DNA from: Neostapfia colusana
Taxonomy: Eukaryota; Streptophyta; Magnoliopsida; Poales; Poaceae
DNA length: 64,000 nucleotides
Direction: 5' to 3'
Assembly: GCA_030760725.1 (NCBI GenBank)
Contig: JASWHV010000016.1
Span: forward strand, 47,007,227 to 47,071,226
The notes beneath the pieces are model-generated. The model was not told where the DNA came from. It made no database searches and was given only the letters and a program-made list of their open reading frames with translations. The position numbers and the translations under genes were made by a program. Shown here one piece after another: positions 30,007 to 42,944 of this stretch; the stretch's first letter is position 1, and the number at the start of each line of letters is the position of its first letter.

Positions 30007-33000
30007 TGTCACACCCGGTTTCTCCGAAGAACAACCGAGTGAATATCACATGTATGCCAGGATCATTTTCTCATACATGTGATGACAAATAGTGAAGCAT
30101 CATTTATTACAAGCTAGGTGTCGAATATAAATAAGTCTTACATAGCAAATGTCTTGATAGACAATAATAAGTTCATCACAAGTAAATAAACTAGCAGCGG
30201 AATATTATTCTTGAGGGCTCCGTCACAGGCGTTGCCCGGGGGTCTCCATGAACCTAGAAACCTTCTTCGGGTCCAAAGTCTTGGTCATTATACACCACCT
30301 CATTATCTTGACCTGAGCAGCAATATAAACCAACAAAATATGCAAGGTTGAGTACCGATGGTAATCAGCAAGTGTGGGAAAGTTATGTCATGCATGGCTA
30401 GAACAAGGAGAGGATGAACTCATGGTTAAAGCACTACGCAATTAATACCTATCACCTTAGCTTATTAAGCACCTACATTACTACACAGGGGAAATGGTCC
30501 CAATTTCCCATCCCATCATCATAACCAAATAACATCATTACCAATGTTAAGCTCCCCGCTTAACATTCACAACCTCCAAAACCATCACTCCTCTAATCAT
30601 GAATAAGTCCAAGCCGCTCTTGACCGTGAGCACGGTGTGATGACAGTTTTGACTCTGCAGAGTTTGTACCACTGTACCCACATGTAGTGATTTCATCCCC
30701 CGTTGCCGGGTGGACTAAAAGAACCTCCATTACGACAGTGGCTACGAACCACATTCACACTTCCCAGGTGTGTAGCCAGGAGATCACTACGAAGCCTTTA
30801 CAAAGGGATTCCCGACGAGCATGGGCCCACTGAGGTTTCACCCCTAACAGCATACAAGAGGCTCTAACCCCGCTGCAGTGGCCCCCTCTTGAGCCTTGCG
30901 GTTCATATGGTAGTCCAGCTGACACCTATTCCCCGCACCATCCAACACACCCATACTATGCCGGGGATACACCTAATTAATTGGCCAAGCTGCCCCATCT
31001 CAGCATGTGGTTGGCACTGTAAAGCCAGGTTACATGCTCCATGAACCGGTCCTTAGGATCCAGGCAAGTACTAAACACAAACCCGAGTCTCGTGCACCCA
31101 ACACACAACCAAAACATCCAACTTGCCTTGATCCCTACCTCTACATAACTCACAATATCTCATTCAAGAGTATGGTAAAATAAACTGATGATCTCATTTC
31201 CCAAATATCCCATTCTAAGCATGGCTAATCATATGCATAATAATAAATGACATGATAAAATAAATCCCAACCCAAGCTACAAGGAAACAAGGTAATGCAA
31301 TTCTAGGGAAACATCCTAGCATGGGTTTCATATTTTCATTTGACAATGCAAATAATTCTAGCTACACATCCTAGCATAGGATCAAAGTGGTCAAGGACAC
31401 TTGCCTCCTTCCTGCTGCTCTTGAAATAGGTAGTCCTGATCTTGGAAAGGAATAACATGCTCTTGAGCAGGTTCTACATCATACCATCACACATAGCAAA
31501 AGAAAAACAACAATCCATAAGACATAGTTCACACTTCCACTTCATACAAACCACACATTCACATTTATGAAAGTCATTCACAATTATATGTGTTGTGGTT
31601 ACTCTATGTGTGTTGATTTGTGGCTTGCATGCACTTTTGATCATATGTATATGATTCCTACTTCTGTGTTCACATTTATACTTACATACTATATATATGA
31701 GTCTCCAATTTAAATAAATTCCTTATATTCAATTACTACACCTTTTAGCTACCTAGTATGCATGAAAGGTATTTTCCTTTTCCATATGTGTCTTCATAAT
31801 TTCTACCAACCCTAAACTGAATTCTTTGGATTTTAGAACTCCATTTATCATTTACTAGTTGCTATATTTTCAGATTTATTTCCTATGCCTAAATGTGAAC
31901 TTTATTACGAAAATAACAAGACACATCATCTAAACAGAATAGGTTCTGATCTAAAATATTTACTAATATATTTTTGACCTTTTCCTTTGATGTAAACTAT
32001 TTTACAATTATTTTCTCTATTTTCCGGAACTATTCTTTACTTAAAAATATGTCCCTAAATGTGAATAATAAATTAAAAGATTCATTTCAGCCCAAAATAT
32101 ATTTTTATCTCACTCCAAAGTTTTCTAAATACTGAGAAAGTTTTTAATTTAATTTTGACAATATGTTTGTCCCACTTTTTAAATTTTAAACACTAGCCAC
32201 ATATTCAATTTCCTAAATTAAATACTAAACAGGGCTAAAAAGGTAAACTCACCCCACTACAGGGTCTATAATATTATTTTAACAATTTTCAGGGTCTAGC
32301 TATACATAACAGAGGAGTTTTTCCTAATTTTTATTAAGTCCAGGGGCTAAAACTGATTTTTAAATGAATTTACATGATTTTCTGAAGTTCCAGAGACTAG
32401 ATCAGAAGTTTCCGGGGCTAGCTCTTATTTCCCGAGAACCCCAGGGGGTAGCACGTAAGATTTCCAGTCTTTATAACGCGGGGCTGACGTGGACCGTCCG
32501 ATTTTAAACCGACGGCTGAGATTATAACGTCGAACCGGTACGTGGGGATTTAAAACCTACCGTGCGATTTAAAATAATCGGCACACAAGTGGCCACGTCG
32601 CTCTGATCGAACGCGGGCGGCGCTGCCGGCGGCGCACGGCGGCGGGAAGCGGCGATCTCGCCGGAGACTTTCGGATCTTCGAGAATTCTTCCTAGAACTG
32701 TGATCTTATGGCATAGATCGGTGGAGGGGAGGTCGGGGATCTCACCTCAGGGGTTTTCTTGAGCTCGGAGGTCCTGGAAGGTGATCGGCGACGAGGTCCG
32801 AGGTGAATTCACGGCGAGGCTCGTCGGCGCTGTGTTTACACCGCAAGTCACTGGGTTTTCTGCACCTGCAAGGTTCGCCGGAGGCGATGGATCAAGACCA
32901 GCGAGTTAGATCGGAATTTCCAAGCGTAGATCGGCCAGAATTCGCCGGAGAAGGCTCGGTTCTCACTGGAGGAAAAACAGCAGATCGCGTGGGAAAAACA

Positions 33001-33428
33001 GAACGAGGCCGGGGTTTTTATAGACGGGGGAGGGCGGCGGGGTGGTTTAGATCGAGTTTGCATCGCCCCCGAATGAAATTCGGCTGAGATACGCGAGAAT
33101 TCCCGATCGGTTTTGATTCGGGTGAGAGAGAGTCCGGCGCGGGCGCGAGGTAGAAGAAGGGCTTGCGGGCACCGCCTGTTAGTGGGAGGAAGGAGCGCGC
33201 GCGGCTGCGGGCTGGCGCGGTTGCTGGGTGGGCCGGCTAGTGGGTTGCGGCCCACTGGCTGGTTTTTTTCTGTTTTCTCTTTTTCTTTTTCTATTTCTTT
33301 TCTGATTTGAGTTTAATTTGAATTCCAGTTTGAATTTGAATTTTTGCAAAACATGCAACACGTCCAAAAAATTTCAAATTCCCCTCTTAACATGATTTAG
33401 GGTCTTAACAAAATTTTGGGGTGTTACA
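30007..33428 (-). mobile_element. 3' LTR of chromovirus C
   Basis: LTR of 3422 bp, on the minus strand from TGTAACACCC (33428) to GGTGTGACA (30007). It has the GC-rich promoter block at about 32430-33270 and the AT-rich block at about 31160-32400. The hairpin near 30349-30367 has one mutated arm (GGTAATCA for GGTACTCA), and no leader frame is open. Confidence 0.92.
33015..33022 (-). promoter_or_regulatory. TATA box of the left C LTR
   Basis: TATAAAAA on the minus strand, same context as in the other Tekay LTRs. Confidence 0.6.
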
Positions 33429-33442
33429 GCTCTACCCCCCTT
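33429..33442 (-). other. Polypurine tract of chromovirus C
   Basis: On the minus strand AAGGGGGGTAGAGC lies directly before the 3' LTR, as in B. Confidence 0.85.
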
Positions 33443-33473
33443 AAAAGAAATCTCGTCCTCGAGATTGGTGGTT

Positions 33474-36400
33474 CTAAGAAAACAATTCCGGAAATTGTGC
33501 CTTTAGCTCATCTTCCCGCTCCCAGGTGGCTTCCTCTTCTGAGTGATGCTTCCACTGCACCTTGCACATCCGGATTCTTTTATTTCTAGTGAGGCGTTCC
33601 ATTGTCTCCAAAATCTTGTATGGTTGCTCGGCATAAGACAAATCCTCATCTACCTCCACTTAATTCATGGGTAACACCTCCTCAGGCGTCCTCAGGCATT
33701 TCTTGAGTTGTGACACATGGAATACATCGTGCACATCCGATAGACGAGCCGGTAATTCCAGTTGATACGCCACTTCGCCTTTCCTCTCCAAAACTTGAAA
33801 GGGTCTGATGTATCGAGGTGACAACTTTCCTTTCACCTTGAACCGACGAAGTCCTCTGATAGGGGACACCTTGAGATAGACATAGTCCCCCACGTTGAAA
33901 ATGAGCTCTCTTCTTCGTGCATCGGCATAGCTCTTTTGGCGTGTCTGTGCTATCCTCAAGTTATTGCGAATTTCTCTCACTTTCGCCTCGGCTTCTTGTA
34001 GTACCTCTGGACCAAACACTTTACTTTCCCCTGTTTGGTTCCAAAATAGGGAGTTCTGCACTTCCTCCCGTACAAAGCTTCAAACGGTGACATCTTCATA
34101 CTAGCTTGATAGCTGTTGTTATAGGAAAACTCCGCATACGGTAAGTTCTTGTCCCAACTCCTATTGTTTTTGAGTGCACATGCCCTCAGCATATCTTCAA
34201 GGATCTGATTGGTTCTCTCCGTCTGCCCGTCAGTTTGGGGATGATAGGCAGAACTAAAGTTCAGATGGGTTCCCATGGTTTCGTGCAACTTCTGCCAGAA
34301 CCTTGAGGTGAACTGTGTCCCTCGATCCGACACAATCTTCTTTGGCACTCCATGGTAACACACGATCCATGACATGTACAACTCTGCCAATTTGGATCCG
34401 CTGTAGCTTTCTTTCACGGGGATGAAATGAGCTACCTTTGTTAGCCTATCAATGATGACCCATATCGAATCATATCCTGATTGGGTCCTAGGCAATCCCA
34501 CCATGAAATCCATGCTGATTTCTTCCCATTTCCATTCAGGCACTTTGAGTGGTTGCAATAATCCCGCGGGTCGTTGATGTTCTGCTTTCACCAACTGACA
34601 TGTGTCACATAGGGCAACATGTTCCGCAACATCTTGCTTCATGCCATACCACCAATACCTGCTCTTGAGGTCCTGGTACATTTTCGTACTCCCAAGATGA
34701 ATGGAATAGTCAGAATCATGAGCCTCCTTCAGAATCAATTACGGATCTCCTTTACTTCTTGCACACAGATTCTTTTCCCGTGCCACACCGTTCCTTGTTC
34801 ATCCTCTCTAAAACCAGGAGCTTTATTTTCCTTGATGAGTTGTCTGATCTCTTGTATCTTCTCGTCTTTCTTTTGACCCTCGCGGATGTCTCGCTCGAGT
34901 GTGGAGTCCACTTCCATGGCGATGGCTTCACCACTATTTACCAGGCATAGATTGAGCCTCATAACCTCGTCCTTCAATTCTGCAGGCATGTCCTTCAAGC
35001 TCAACTTATTGACCTGCACTTTCCGACTTAAAGCATGGGCCACGACGTTTGCTTTCCCAGGATGATAGTTGATGCCCACATCAAAGTCATTGATTAGCTC
35101 TAACCATCTCCTTTGTCTGAGGTTGAGGTCTGGCTGTGTGAATATGTACTTCAAACTCTTATGATCCGTATATATCTCGGTCCTCTTCCCCATCAAATAG
35201 TGCCACCAAATTTTCAACGCGTGTACCACTGCGGCTAGTTCTAAGTCATGTGTAGGATAGTTTTTCTCGTGCTTCCGAAGCTGCCGGGATGCATATGCCA
35301 CGACATGCCCTTCTTGCATGAGAACACATCCCAACCCGTTTCCAGAGGCATCGCAGTACACTATGAAATTCTTCTGCATATCTGGCATAACCAACACTGG
35401 GGCTGTTGTCTATCTTTTCTTTAGCTCCTGAAAACTCATCTCGCACTGTGGCGTTCATGTGAATGTGATTCCCTTCTCCAACAGTTTGGTGAGGGGTCTC
35501 GAGATCTTAGAGAATCCCTCAATAAACCGTCGATAGTATCCAGCCAATCCCAAGAAGCTTCAAACTTCCCCGACTTTTTCAGGGGTCTTCCACTTCTATA
35601 TATCCTCGATTTTGGAAGGATCCACGGAGATTCCTCCCTCTGAGATTATATGTCCTAAGAAGGGAACTCTCTTCAGCCAAAACTCACACTTGCTCAACTT
35701 GGCATATAGTTGGTGTTCTCTCGGCCTCTACAACACCAACCTTAGATGTTTCTCATGTTTTTCTTCATCTTTGGAGAAGACGAGAATGTCATCTATGAAA
35801 ACCACCACAAACTTGTCCAGATATTCCATGAATACCTTGTTCATGAGATACATGAAGTATGTCGGGGCATTAGTTAGCCCGAAAGGCATGACAGTGTATT
35901 CATACAGTCCGTACCGAGATACGAAAGCTGTCTTGGGAATATCAGATTGCCTTATCTTGAGTTGGTGGTATCCCGACCTGAGATCAATTTTCGAGAACAC
36001 ACAAGCTCCCCTCAACTGATCAAACAAGTCTTCAATGCGGGGTAATGGGTACTTGTTCTTGATGGTTACCTCATTCAAGGCACGGTAATCCACGTATAAC
36101 CTTTGGGTTCCGTCCTTCTTGGGCACAAATATCACCGGAGCTCCCCATGGTGAGGAACTAGGGCGAATATACCCCTTCTCCGTCAATTCTCTCAAATGAT
36201 CCTTGAGTTCTTCTAGCTGCTTGGAGTCCATCCGATAAGGTCTTTTGTAAATCGGGGCTGTTCCAGGTACTAGCTCAATTGCGAATTCCACTTCACGATC
36301 GGGAGGCATACCTGGCAACTCTTCCAGAAAAACACTTGGACATTCCCAGATGGTCCTGATTCCTCAACTTTCACCTCAACTTGATTTAATTTAATGTCCC

Positions 36401-37930
36401 TCCTAGGCTCGTGTATTGTTATGAACTTTACTCTTGTGCCACTAGGATGAATTAGTTCCACCGTTCTGGTCGAACAATGGATGATTGCCTTATGTTTGGT
36501 CAACCAATCCATACCCAAAATAATATCTATCCCTTGTGAATCTACCACTATGAGGTTAGCATTAAATACTACCCCATTAATGTCTAGGTTCACCTTGGGA
36601 CACACTTGTCTTGTCCTTATTTCTCCACCCGGAGAGTTTACGGCTAGCATATGGTTCATTTGTGTTGTTCCTAGGTCATGCTTCTTAACAAACCCTTGGG
36701 CAATGAACGAGTGGGTAGCACCAGAATCAAACAGCAGGGTTGCAATGTGTAAATTGGCAGGAAACTTACCAACTACCACTTCGGGTGCCTCTTGTGCTTC
36801 CTCCATAGTGACGTGGTTCACCCGTCCTCTCATTACATTCTGCTGTTGTGGCTGCGTGGGCTTCTTCTTTGGGCACTTATGGGCATAGTGCTCCACTTCA
36901 CCACAGCTAAAACATTGCACCCCAATCTTAGGGGCTTGGCCCTTATTGTCTTGGGGTTTGTTTGGAGGTCCTTGCACTGCTGGTCGAGGTGGATATGCAT
37001 GGCGAGGTTGCTGTGCAAACTGACGTTGTGGCTGTGCTGGTGCTGCCGGAGGCCTGTAGTTCGGGTTGTACCCTCTTGGTGCTGAGTAGGGTACCGCAGC
37101 ACGGTTCGTCTGCCCTGCAGGTTGCTGCATCAGTGTTGCTCCCTGAGGCTTGGTGTGACCACCCGGCCTTCCTCTTGTTCTCATTTTCCAAGGCCTTCAG
37201 CTTCCTTTCCACCACAAATGCTCTGTCCACCATCTTTTGGAAGCTTTCATACACATTTGAGGACATCGCACACTGCATTTCGGCGGTAAGCCCTTCCACG
37301 AAACAATCTTGTTTCTGCTCATCAGTCTCTATGTCTCGTGGGGCATAACGGGATAGTTGAGTAAATTTAGTGACGTATTCCCTCACCGTCATGTTTCCCT
37401 GCTGCAGTCCCAAGAACTCCTTCCGTTTGTTTTTGAGTTCACCTGTCGGGATATAATGGTTGTGGAAACTACGCTTGAACTCTTCCCAAGTGATGTTCTC
37501 AGGGTCATGATGGGCAGCCACGTAGGCGGTCCACCAATCAGCAGCAGGTCCATGCAATTGATGAGAGGCAAACAGCACCCTCTCATTACCCTTGGCACTG
37601 TATGATCCTCATCTTGCTTTCAATGGTCTTCAGCCAATCATCTGCCTCCAGAGGTTCAGCAGCACTTGCGAACTTTGGAGGTTGAGTTCCTAGAAACTCA
37701 GTCAACCTTGGTTGGCATGGTGCAGCTTGTGGAGGTGGAACTTGATGCAAGTTGGCCACCACTTGAGTCAAGTTCTGGATGAGCTGATTTTGATTCTCCA
37801 GCATTTGATGGAGGGGATCAACTCCTTCACGGCGACCACCCCGGTCCTGGCCTCCAAAAAGATGAGGGTTGCATGCCTCATCGTTGTTGTTGGCGGGGTT
37901 GGCAGCACGTCCTTTTCCTCTTCCGGCCAT
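33474..37930 (-). pseudogene. gag-pol of chromovirus C, many breaks
   Basis: Collinear with the intact B gene from the gag start (37930) to the chromodomain end (33474). Breaks I can place: one inserted base near 37589 and an 11-bp deletion near 37131 in gag; one lost base near 36361 between protease and RT; a CAG-to-TAG stop near 35726 at the end of the RT palm; a TGA at 35560-35562 at the same codon as in A; a Trp-to-stop near 35456; a Leu-to-stop near 35409; lost bases near 34739 and 34047 in integrase; and a TAA near 33661 before the chromodomain. The knuckle (CFSCGEVEHYAHKC), FDSGATHSF, FIDD and ATWERED are still readable. It is a pseudogene. Confidence 0.92.
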
Positions 37931-38234
37931 CTGGCAGAATCAACCAATGTCAATTTGAAAGCATTTAGTATCATCTTATTACTTTCATTTGTTTGTACTT
38001 TGAAGTGTTGAGGCTTTGTTATACTTTTCTGAGGGTTCATTTCTCACACAATAATAAATGCAATATTATTTCGTGTGGGTTCACACACCAAAGCAAAACA
38101 ATCTAAAGACGAGGCTGTGGACAATTGCTCATGGCTTCCACAACTCACGTCACACACCATGCATTAACACACCATTAACTTAACGTAATGACTCGACTAT
38201 TCGACATCTTGCTAACTAAGGGAAGGACTCTACA
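37931..38234 (-). other. Spacer between ORF0 and gag-pol of C
   Basis: About 304 bp matching the spacers of A and B, including the CAG directly before the gag ATG. No frame. Confidence 0.5.
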
Positions 38235-39014
38235 CTACTCGTTTTCTTGAGCTGGCTCCTCGGGATCTTCCTCATCATTTCGGCTGCCTTCTGACCCTGC
38301 TTTGGGTGGGGAGGCTGCTGGTGGAGAAATGCGACGACGCCTGATCGCTCGGCGATCCGGGGAGTCAGGAGTCCATGTATCATTCACGGTGACACACAGT
38401 TCATTCCCATCTCCTCTTTCTCTCGCCCTCAAGCAGGCTCGCAGCAATGCCTCCGATTGATTCAGGGTGTCCTGAACATCCTGAAGCTCTTGCTGACACT
38501 CCTGCAGTCGAGTGCTGAGCATAGCCGCATCCTCCAAGCACAAGTCCATGTGCCCATGGGAAGTCCCTTGCTGCACTGGCGGGTACTTGTACTCTGTGGT
38601 ACCACTCTCACACTGGAGGACATACATGTACTCCGTCCTGTCCAGGTGGCGACGATAGATGTGACTCTGGCAGGTGATGGCCTCCCAGGTGACATCCTTC
38701 TCCACATCGACCTGTGTTGCTCTAGAAGCTGGAGAGCGGTGGATCTTAAGCAGCCGATTTTCGTGTATAATCCTCATCTCTGAGCTCCATTCTTCCCTCT
38801 TCTCGCGGATGGTCCTGGTGGAGTTATAGTGGATGATTAGCTTGCCCGTATTGCCGGCGGCTTCGAGCATACGTCGAAGACGGCGCAACAAGCCTCCTAC
38901 TGCCAATCCGTAGGAAAGGTACGTCACCGGACGGCTCTCCTCTCTTTCGGCAAGGGCAACTACGGGAACTCTCCCTCCTGTGGACTTGCGAGCGGTGCGA
39001 ATCATGCGAACCAT
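38235..39014 (-). CDS. ORF0 of chromovirus C, open despite dead gag-pol
   Basis: 259 codons on the minus strand, without a stop or frameshift, next to a gag-pol with about ten breaks. The N-terminus MVRMIRTARKSTGGRVP is identical to that of A and carries the full TARKSTGG match to H3 residues 6-13. Differences from A are scattered substitutions (for example DTLNQSEALLRAC for DTLKETEALLRAC). The putative coiled coil, the basic RRAIRRRR and the acidic tail are kept. At 780 bp it is a smaller target than gag-pol, so an intact frame alone does not prove selection. The T-rich tract and AG before the ATG are also conserved. Confidence 0.65.
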   Translation of the reverse strand: MVRMIRTARKSTGGRVPVVALAEREESRPVTYLSYGLAVGGLLRRLRRMLEAAGNTGKLIIHYNSTRTIREKREEWSSEMRIIHENRLLKIHRSPASRATQVDVEKDVTWEAITCQSHIYRRHLDRTEYMYVLQCESGTTEYKYPPVQQGTSHGHMDLCLEDAAMLSTRLQECQQELQDVQDTLNQSEALLRACLRARERGDGNELCVTVNDTWTPDSPDRRAIRRRRISPPAASPPKAGSEGSRNDEEDPEEPAQENE

Positions 39015-39213
39015 CTAAAAACAAAAAGCATTTAAGCTTAGGTTAGATAAACTTTTTAAACAAAAATCCTATTTTGAATGAAAATTGGGGTAAGATGAAT
39101 AAAGTGACTCATTAAATAACACTTTTCAACACACATCTTGTAAAAATAGTTTTTAAGAAAATAGGGCCCTTAAATACGTCCATTTCTACCTAGGTCCACG
39201 TTCCTACGGGCAT
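39015..39213 (-). other. Leader of chromovirus C
   Basis: Sequence between primer site and ORF0, with the candidate donor CTAG|GTAGAA (minus strand, near 39189) and a TTTTTAG acceptor before the ATG at 39014. Same layout as in A and B. Confidence 0.5.
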
Positions 39214-39230
39214 CCTTGGCTCTGATACCA
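39214..39230 (-). other. Primer-binding site of chromovirus C (initiator-Met tRNA)
   Basis: On the minus strand TGGTATCAGAGCCAAGG, 4 nt from the 5' LTR. Still a perfect match to A and B. Confidence 0.9.
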
Positions 39231-39234
39231 CTTC

Positions 39235-42200
39235 TATCACACCGGGTTTCTCCGAAGAACAACCGAGTGAATATCACATGTATGCCAGGATCATTTTCTC
39301 ATACATGTGATGACAAATAGTGAAGCATCATTTATTACAAGCCAGGTGTCGAATATAAATAAGTCTTACATAGCAAATGTCTCGATAGACAATAATAAGT
39401 TCATCACAAGTAAATAAACTAGCAGCGTAATATTATTCTTGAGGGCTCCGTCACAGGCGTTGCCCGGGGGTCTCCATGAACCTAGAAACCTTCTTCGGGT
39501 CCAAAGTCTTGGTCATTATACACCACCTCATTATCTTGACCTGAGCAGCAATATAAATCAACACAATATGCAATGTTGAGTACCGATGGTACTCAGCAAG
39601 TGTGTGAAAGTTATGTCATGCATGGCTATTACAAGGGGAGGTTGAACTCATGGTTAAAGCACTACGGAATTAATACCTATCACCTTAGCTTATTAAGCAC
39701 CTACATTACTACACAGGTGAAATGGTCCCAATTTCCCATTCCATCATCATAACCAAATAACATCATTACCAATGTTAAGCTCCCCGCTTAACATTCACAA
39801 CCTCCAAAACCATCACTCCTCTAATCATGAATAAGTCCAAGCCGCTCTTGACCGTGAGCACGTCTGTGATGACAGTTTTGACTCTGCAGAGTTTGTACCA
39901 CTGTACCCACATGTAGTGATTCCATCCCCCGTTGCCGGGTGGACTAAAAGAACATCCATTATGCCAGTGGCTACGAACCACATTCACACTTCCCAGGTGT
40001 GTAGCCAGGAGATCACTACGAAGCCTTTACAAAGGGATTCCCAACGAGCGTGCGCCCACTGAGGTTTCACCCCTAACAGCATACAAGAGGCTCCAACCCC
40101 GCTGCAGTGGCCCCCTCTTGAGCCTTGCGGTTCATATGGTAGTCCAGCTGACACCTATTCCCCGCACCATCCAACACACCCATACTACGCCGGGGATACA
40201 CCTAATTAATTGGCCAAGCTGCCCTATCTCAGCATGTGGTTGGCACTGTAAAGCCAGGTTACATGCTCCATGAACCGGTCTCGTGCACCCAGCACACAAC
40301 CAAAACATCCAACTTGCCTTGATCCCTACCTCTACATAACTCACAATATCTCATTCAAGAGTATGGTAAAATAAACTGATGATCTCATATCCCAAATATC
40401 CCATTCTAAGCATGGCTAAGCATATGCATAATAATAAATGACATGATAAAATAAATCCCAACCCAAGCTACAAGGAAACAAGGTAATGCAATTCTAGGGA
40501 AACATCCTAGCATGGGTTTCATATTTTCATTTGACAATGCAAATAATTCTAGCTACACATCCTAGCATAGGATCAAAGTGGTCAAGGACACTTGCCTCCT
40601 TCCTGCTGCTCTTGAAATAGGTAGTCCTAATCTTGGAAAGGAATAACTTGCTCTTGAGCAGGTTCTACATCATACCATCACACATAGCAAAAGAAAGACA
40701 ACAATCCATAAGACATAGTTCACACTTCCACTTCATACAAACCACACATTCACATTTATTAAAGTCATTCACAATTATATGTGTTGTGGTTACTCTATGT
40801 GTGTTGATTTGTGGCTTGCATGCACTTTTGATCATATGTATATGATTCCTACTTCTGTGTTCACATTTATACTTACATACTATATATATGAGTCTCCAAT
40901 TTAAATAAATTCCTTATATTCAATTACTACACCTTTTAGCTACCTAGTATGCATGAAAGGTATTTTCCTTTTCCATATGTGTCTTCATAATTTCTACCAA
41001 CCCTAAACTGAATTCTTTGGATTTTAGAACTCCATTTATCATTTACTAGTTGCTATATTTTCAGATTTATTTCCTATGCCTAAATGTGAACTTTATTATG
41101 AAAATAACAAGACACATCATCTAAACAGAATAGGTTCTGATTTAAAATATTTACTAATATATTTTTGACATTTTCCTTTGATGTAAACTATTTTACAATT
41201 ATTTTCTCTAGTTTCCAGAACTATTCTTTACTTAAAAATGTGTCCCTAAATGTGAATAATAAATTAAACAGATTCATTTCAGCCCAAAATATATTTTTAT
41301 CTCACTCCAAAGTTTTCTAAATACTGAGAAAGTTTTTAATTTAATTTTGACAATATGTTTGTCCCACGTTTTAAATTTTAAACACTAGCCACATATTCAA
41401 TTTCCTAAATTAAATACTAAACAGGGCTAAAAAGGTAAACTCACCCCACTACAGGGTCTATAATATTATTTTAACAATTTTCAGGGTCTAGCTATACATA
41501 ACAGAGGATTTTTTTCCTAATTTTTATTAAGTCCAGGGTCTAAAACTGATTTTTAAATGAATTTACATGATTTTCTGAAGTTCCAGGGGCTAGATCAGAA
41601 GTTTCCGGGGCTAGCTCTTATTTCCCGAGAACCCCAGGGGTAGCACGTAAGATTTCCAATCTTTATAACGCGGGGCTGACGTGGACCGTCCGATTTTAAA
41701 CCGACGGCTGAGATTATAACGTCGAACCGGTACGCAGGGATTTAAACCCTACCGTGCGATTTAAAATAAACGGCGCACAAGCGGCCACGTCGCTCTGATC
41801 GAATGCGGGCGGCGCTGCCGGCGGCGCACGATGGCAGGAAGCGGCGATCTCGCCGGAGACTTTCGGATCTTCAAGAATTCTTCCTAGAACTGTGATCTTA
41901 TGGCATAGATCGGTGGAGGGGAGGTCTGGGATCTCACCTCGGGGGTTTTCTTGAGCTCGGATGTCCTGGAAGGTGATCGGCGACGAGGTCCGAGTTGAAT
42001 TCACGGCAAGGCTCGTCGGCGCTGTGTTTACACCGCAAGTCACCGGGTTTTCTGCACCTGCAAGGTTCCCCGGAGGCGGTGGATCATGACCAGCGAGTTA
42101 GATCGGAATTTCCGAGCGTAGATCGGCCAGAATTCACCGGAGAAGGCTCGGTTCTCACCGGAGGAAAAACAGCAGATCGTGTGGGAAAAACAGAACGAGG

Positions 42201-42620
42201 CCGGGGTTTTTATAGACGGGGGAGGGCGGCGGGGTGGTTTAGATCGAGTTTGCATCGCCCCCGAACAAAATTCGGCTGGGATACGCGAGAATTCCCGATC
42301 GGTTTCGATTCGGGTGAGAGAGAGTCCGGCGCGGGTGCGAGGTAGAAGAAGGGCTGGTGGGCCTCGCCTGTCAGTGGGAGGAAGGAGCGCGCGCGGCTGC
42401 GGGCTGGCGCGGTTGCTGGGTGGGCCGGCTGGTGGGTTGAGGCCCACTGGCCAGTTTTTTTCTGTTTTCTCTGTTTCTTTTTCTATTTCTTTTCTGATTT
42501 GAGTTTAATTTGAATTCCAGTTTGAATTTGAATTTTTGTAAAACATGCAACACATCCAAAAAATTTTAAATTCCCCTCTTAACATGATTTAGGGTCTTAA
42601 CAAAATTTTGGGGTGTTACA
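39235..42620 (-). mobile_element. 5' LTR of chromovirus C
   Basis: LTR of 3386 bp, on the minus strand from TGTAACACC (42620) to a mutated terminus (TGATA for TGACA) at 39235. It lacks about 36 bp near 40280 that the partner LTR has. Leader frame of 109 codons at 41714-42043 (minus). Hairpin intact at 39577-39595. Confidence 0.92.
42207..42214 (-). promoter_or_regulatory. TATA box of the right C LTR
   Basis: TATAAAAA on the minus strand in the GC-rich block of the 5' LTR of C. Confidence 0.65.
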
Positions 42621-42944
42621 CTCCTCCAAGAAAAGACCTACGCTAGACTGGGGGTCAGGAGCCTTGCTTTGCCCGGTCCTGCACCCAAAGCATGCGCACT
42701 CTGCCCCCCAGCGCTACGGTCTGAGTACTACGGGGCTAGATGGTTACACCCTGACTAGGGCTGGGGGCCAGACCTCCGGGACCAAGTGCACTGGATTATC
42801 CGAGCCCTGTATTCTGGCCCGGGACAGTAAGCCAAATGAGACTAAGGGACAAGAAAGGGAGGACCTCTGAGCAGTACCGGACCCCACCCCCTCAGCAGGG
42901 GTGAGCTCCGAAGCCGGACCTCGTCTCCCTCTTCTCACAGATGA
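42621..42944 (+). other. Element D 3' noncoding region, right part
   Basis: Continuation of 29777-30006 beyond chromovirus C, starting with the second CTCCT. GC-rich, without a supported frame, leading into the satellite. Its position between the pol remnant and the 3' LTR matches the long repeat-bearing 3' regions of Tat elements. Confidence 0.6.

Larger units (their letters stand above)
30007..42620 (-). mobile_element. Chromovirus C, complete but decayed, with CTCCT duplication
   Basis: Reverse-strand Tekay-type element: 3' LTR 30007-33428, internal region 33429-39234, 5' LTR 39235-42620. The duplication CTCCT is present at 30002-30006 and 42621-42625. Primer site, ORF0, gag-pol and polypurine tract are in the same order as in A and B. 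The LTRs differ by many substitutions and an approximately 36-bp deletion near 40280, and gag-pol is broken about ten times. It is therefore clearly older than A and B. Confidence 0.93.
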
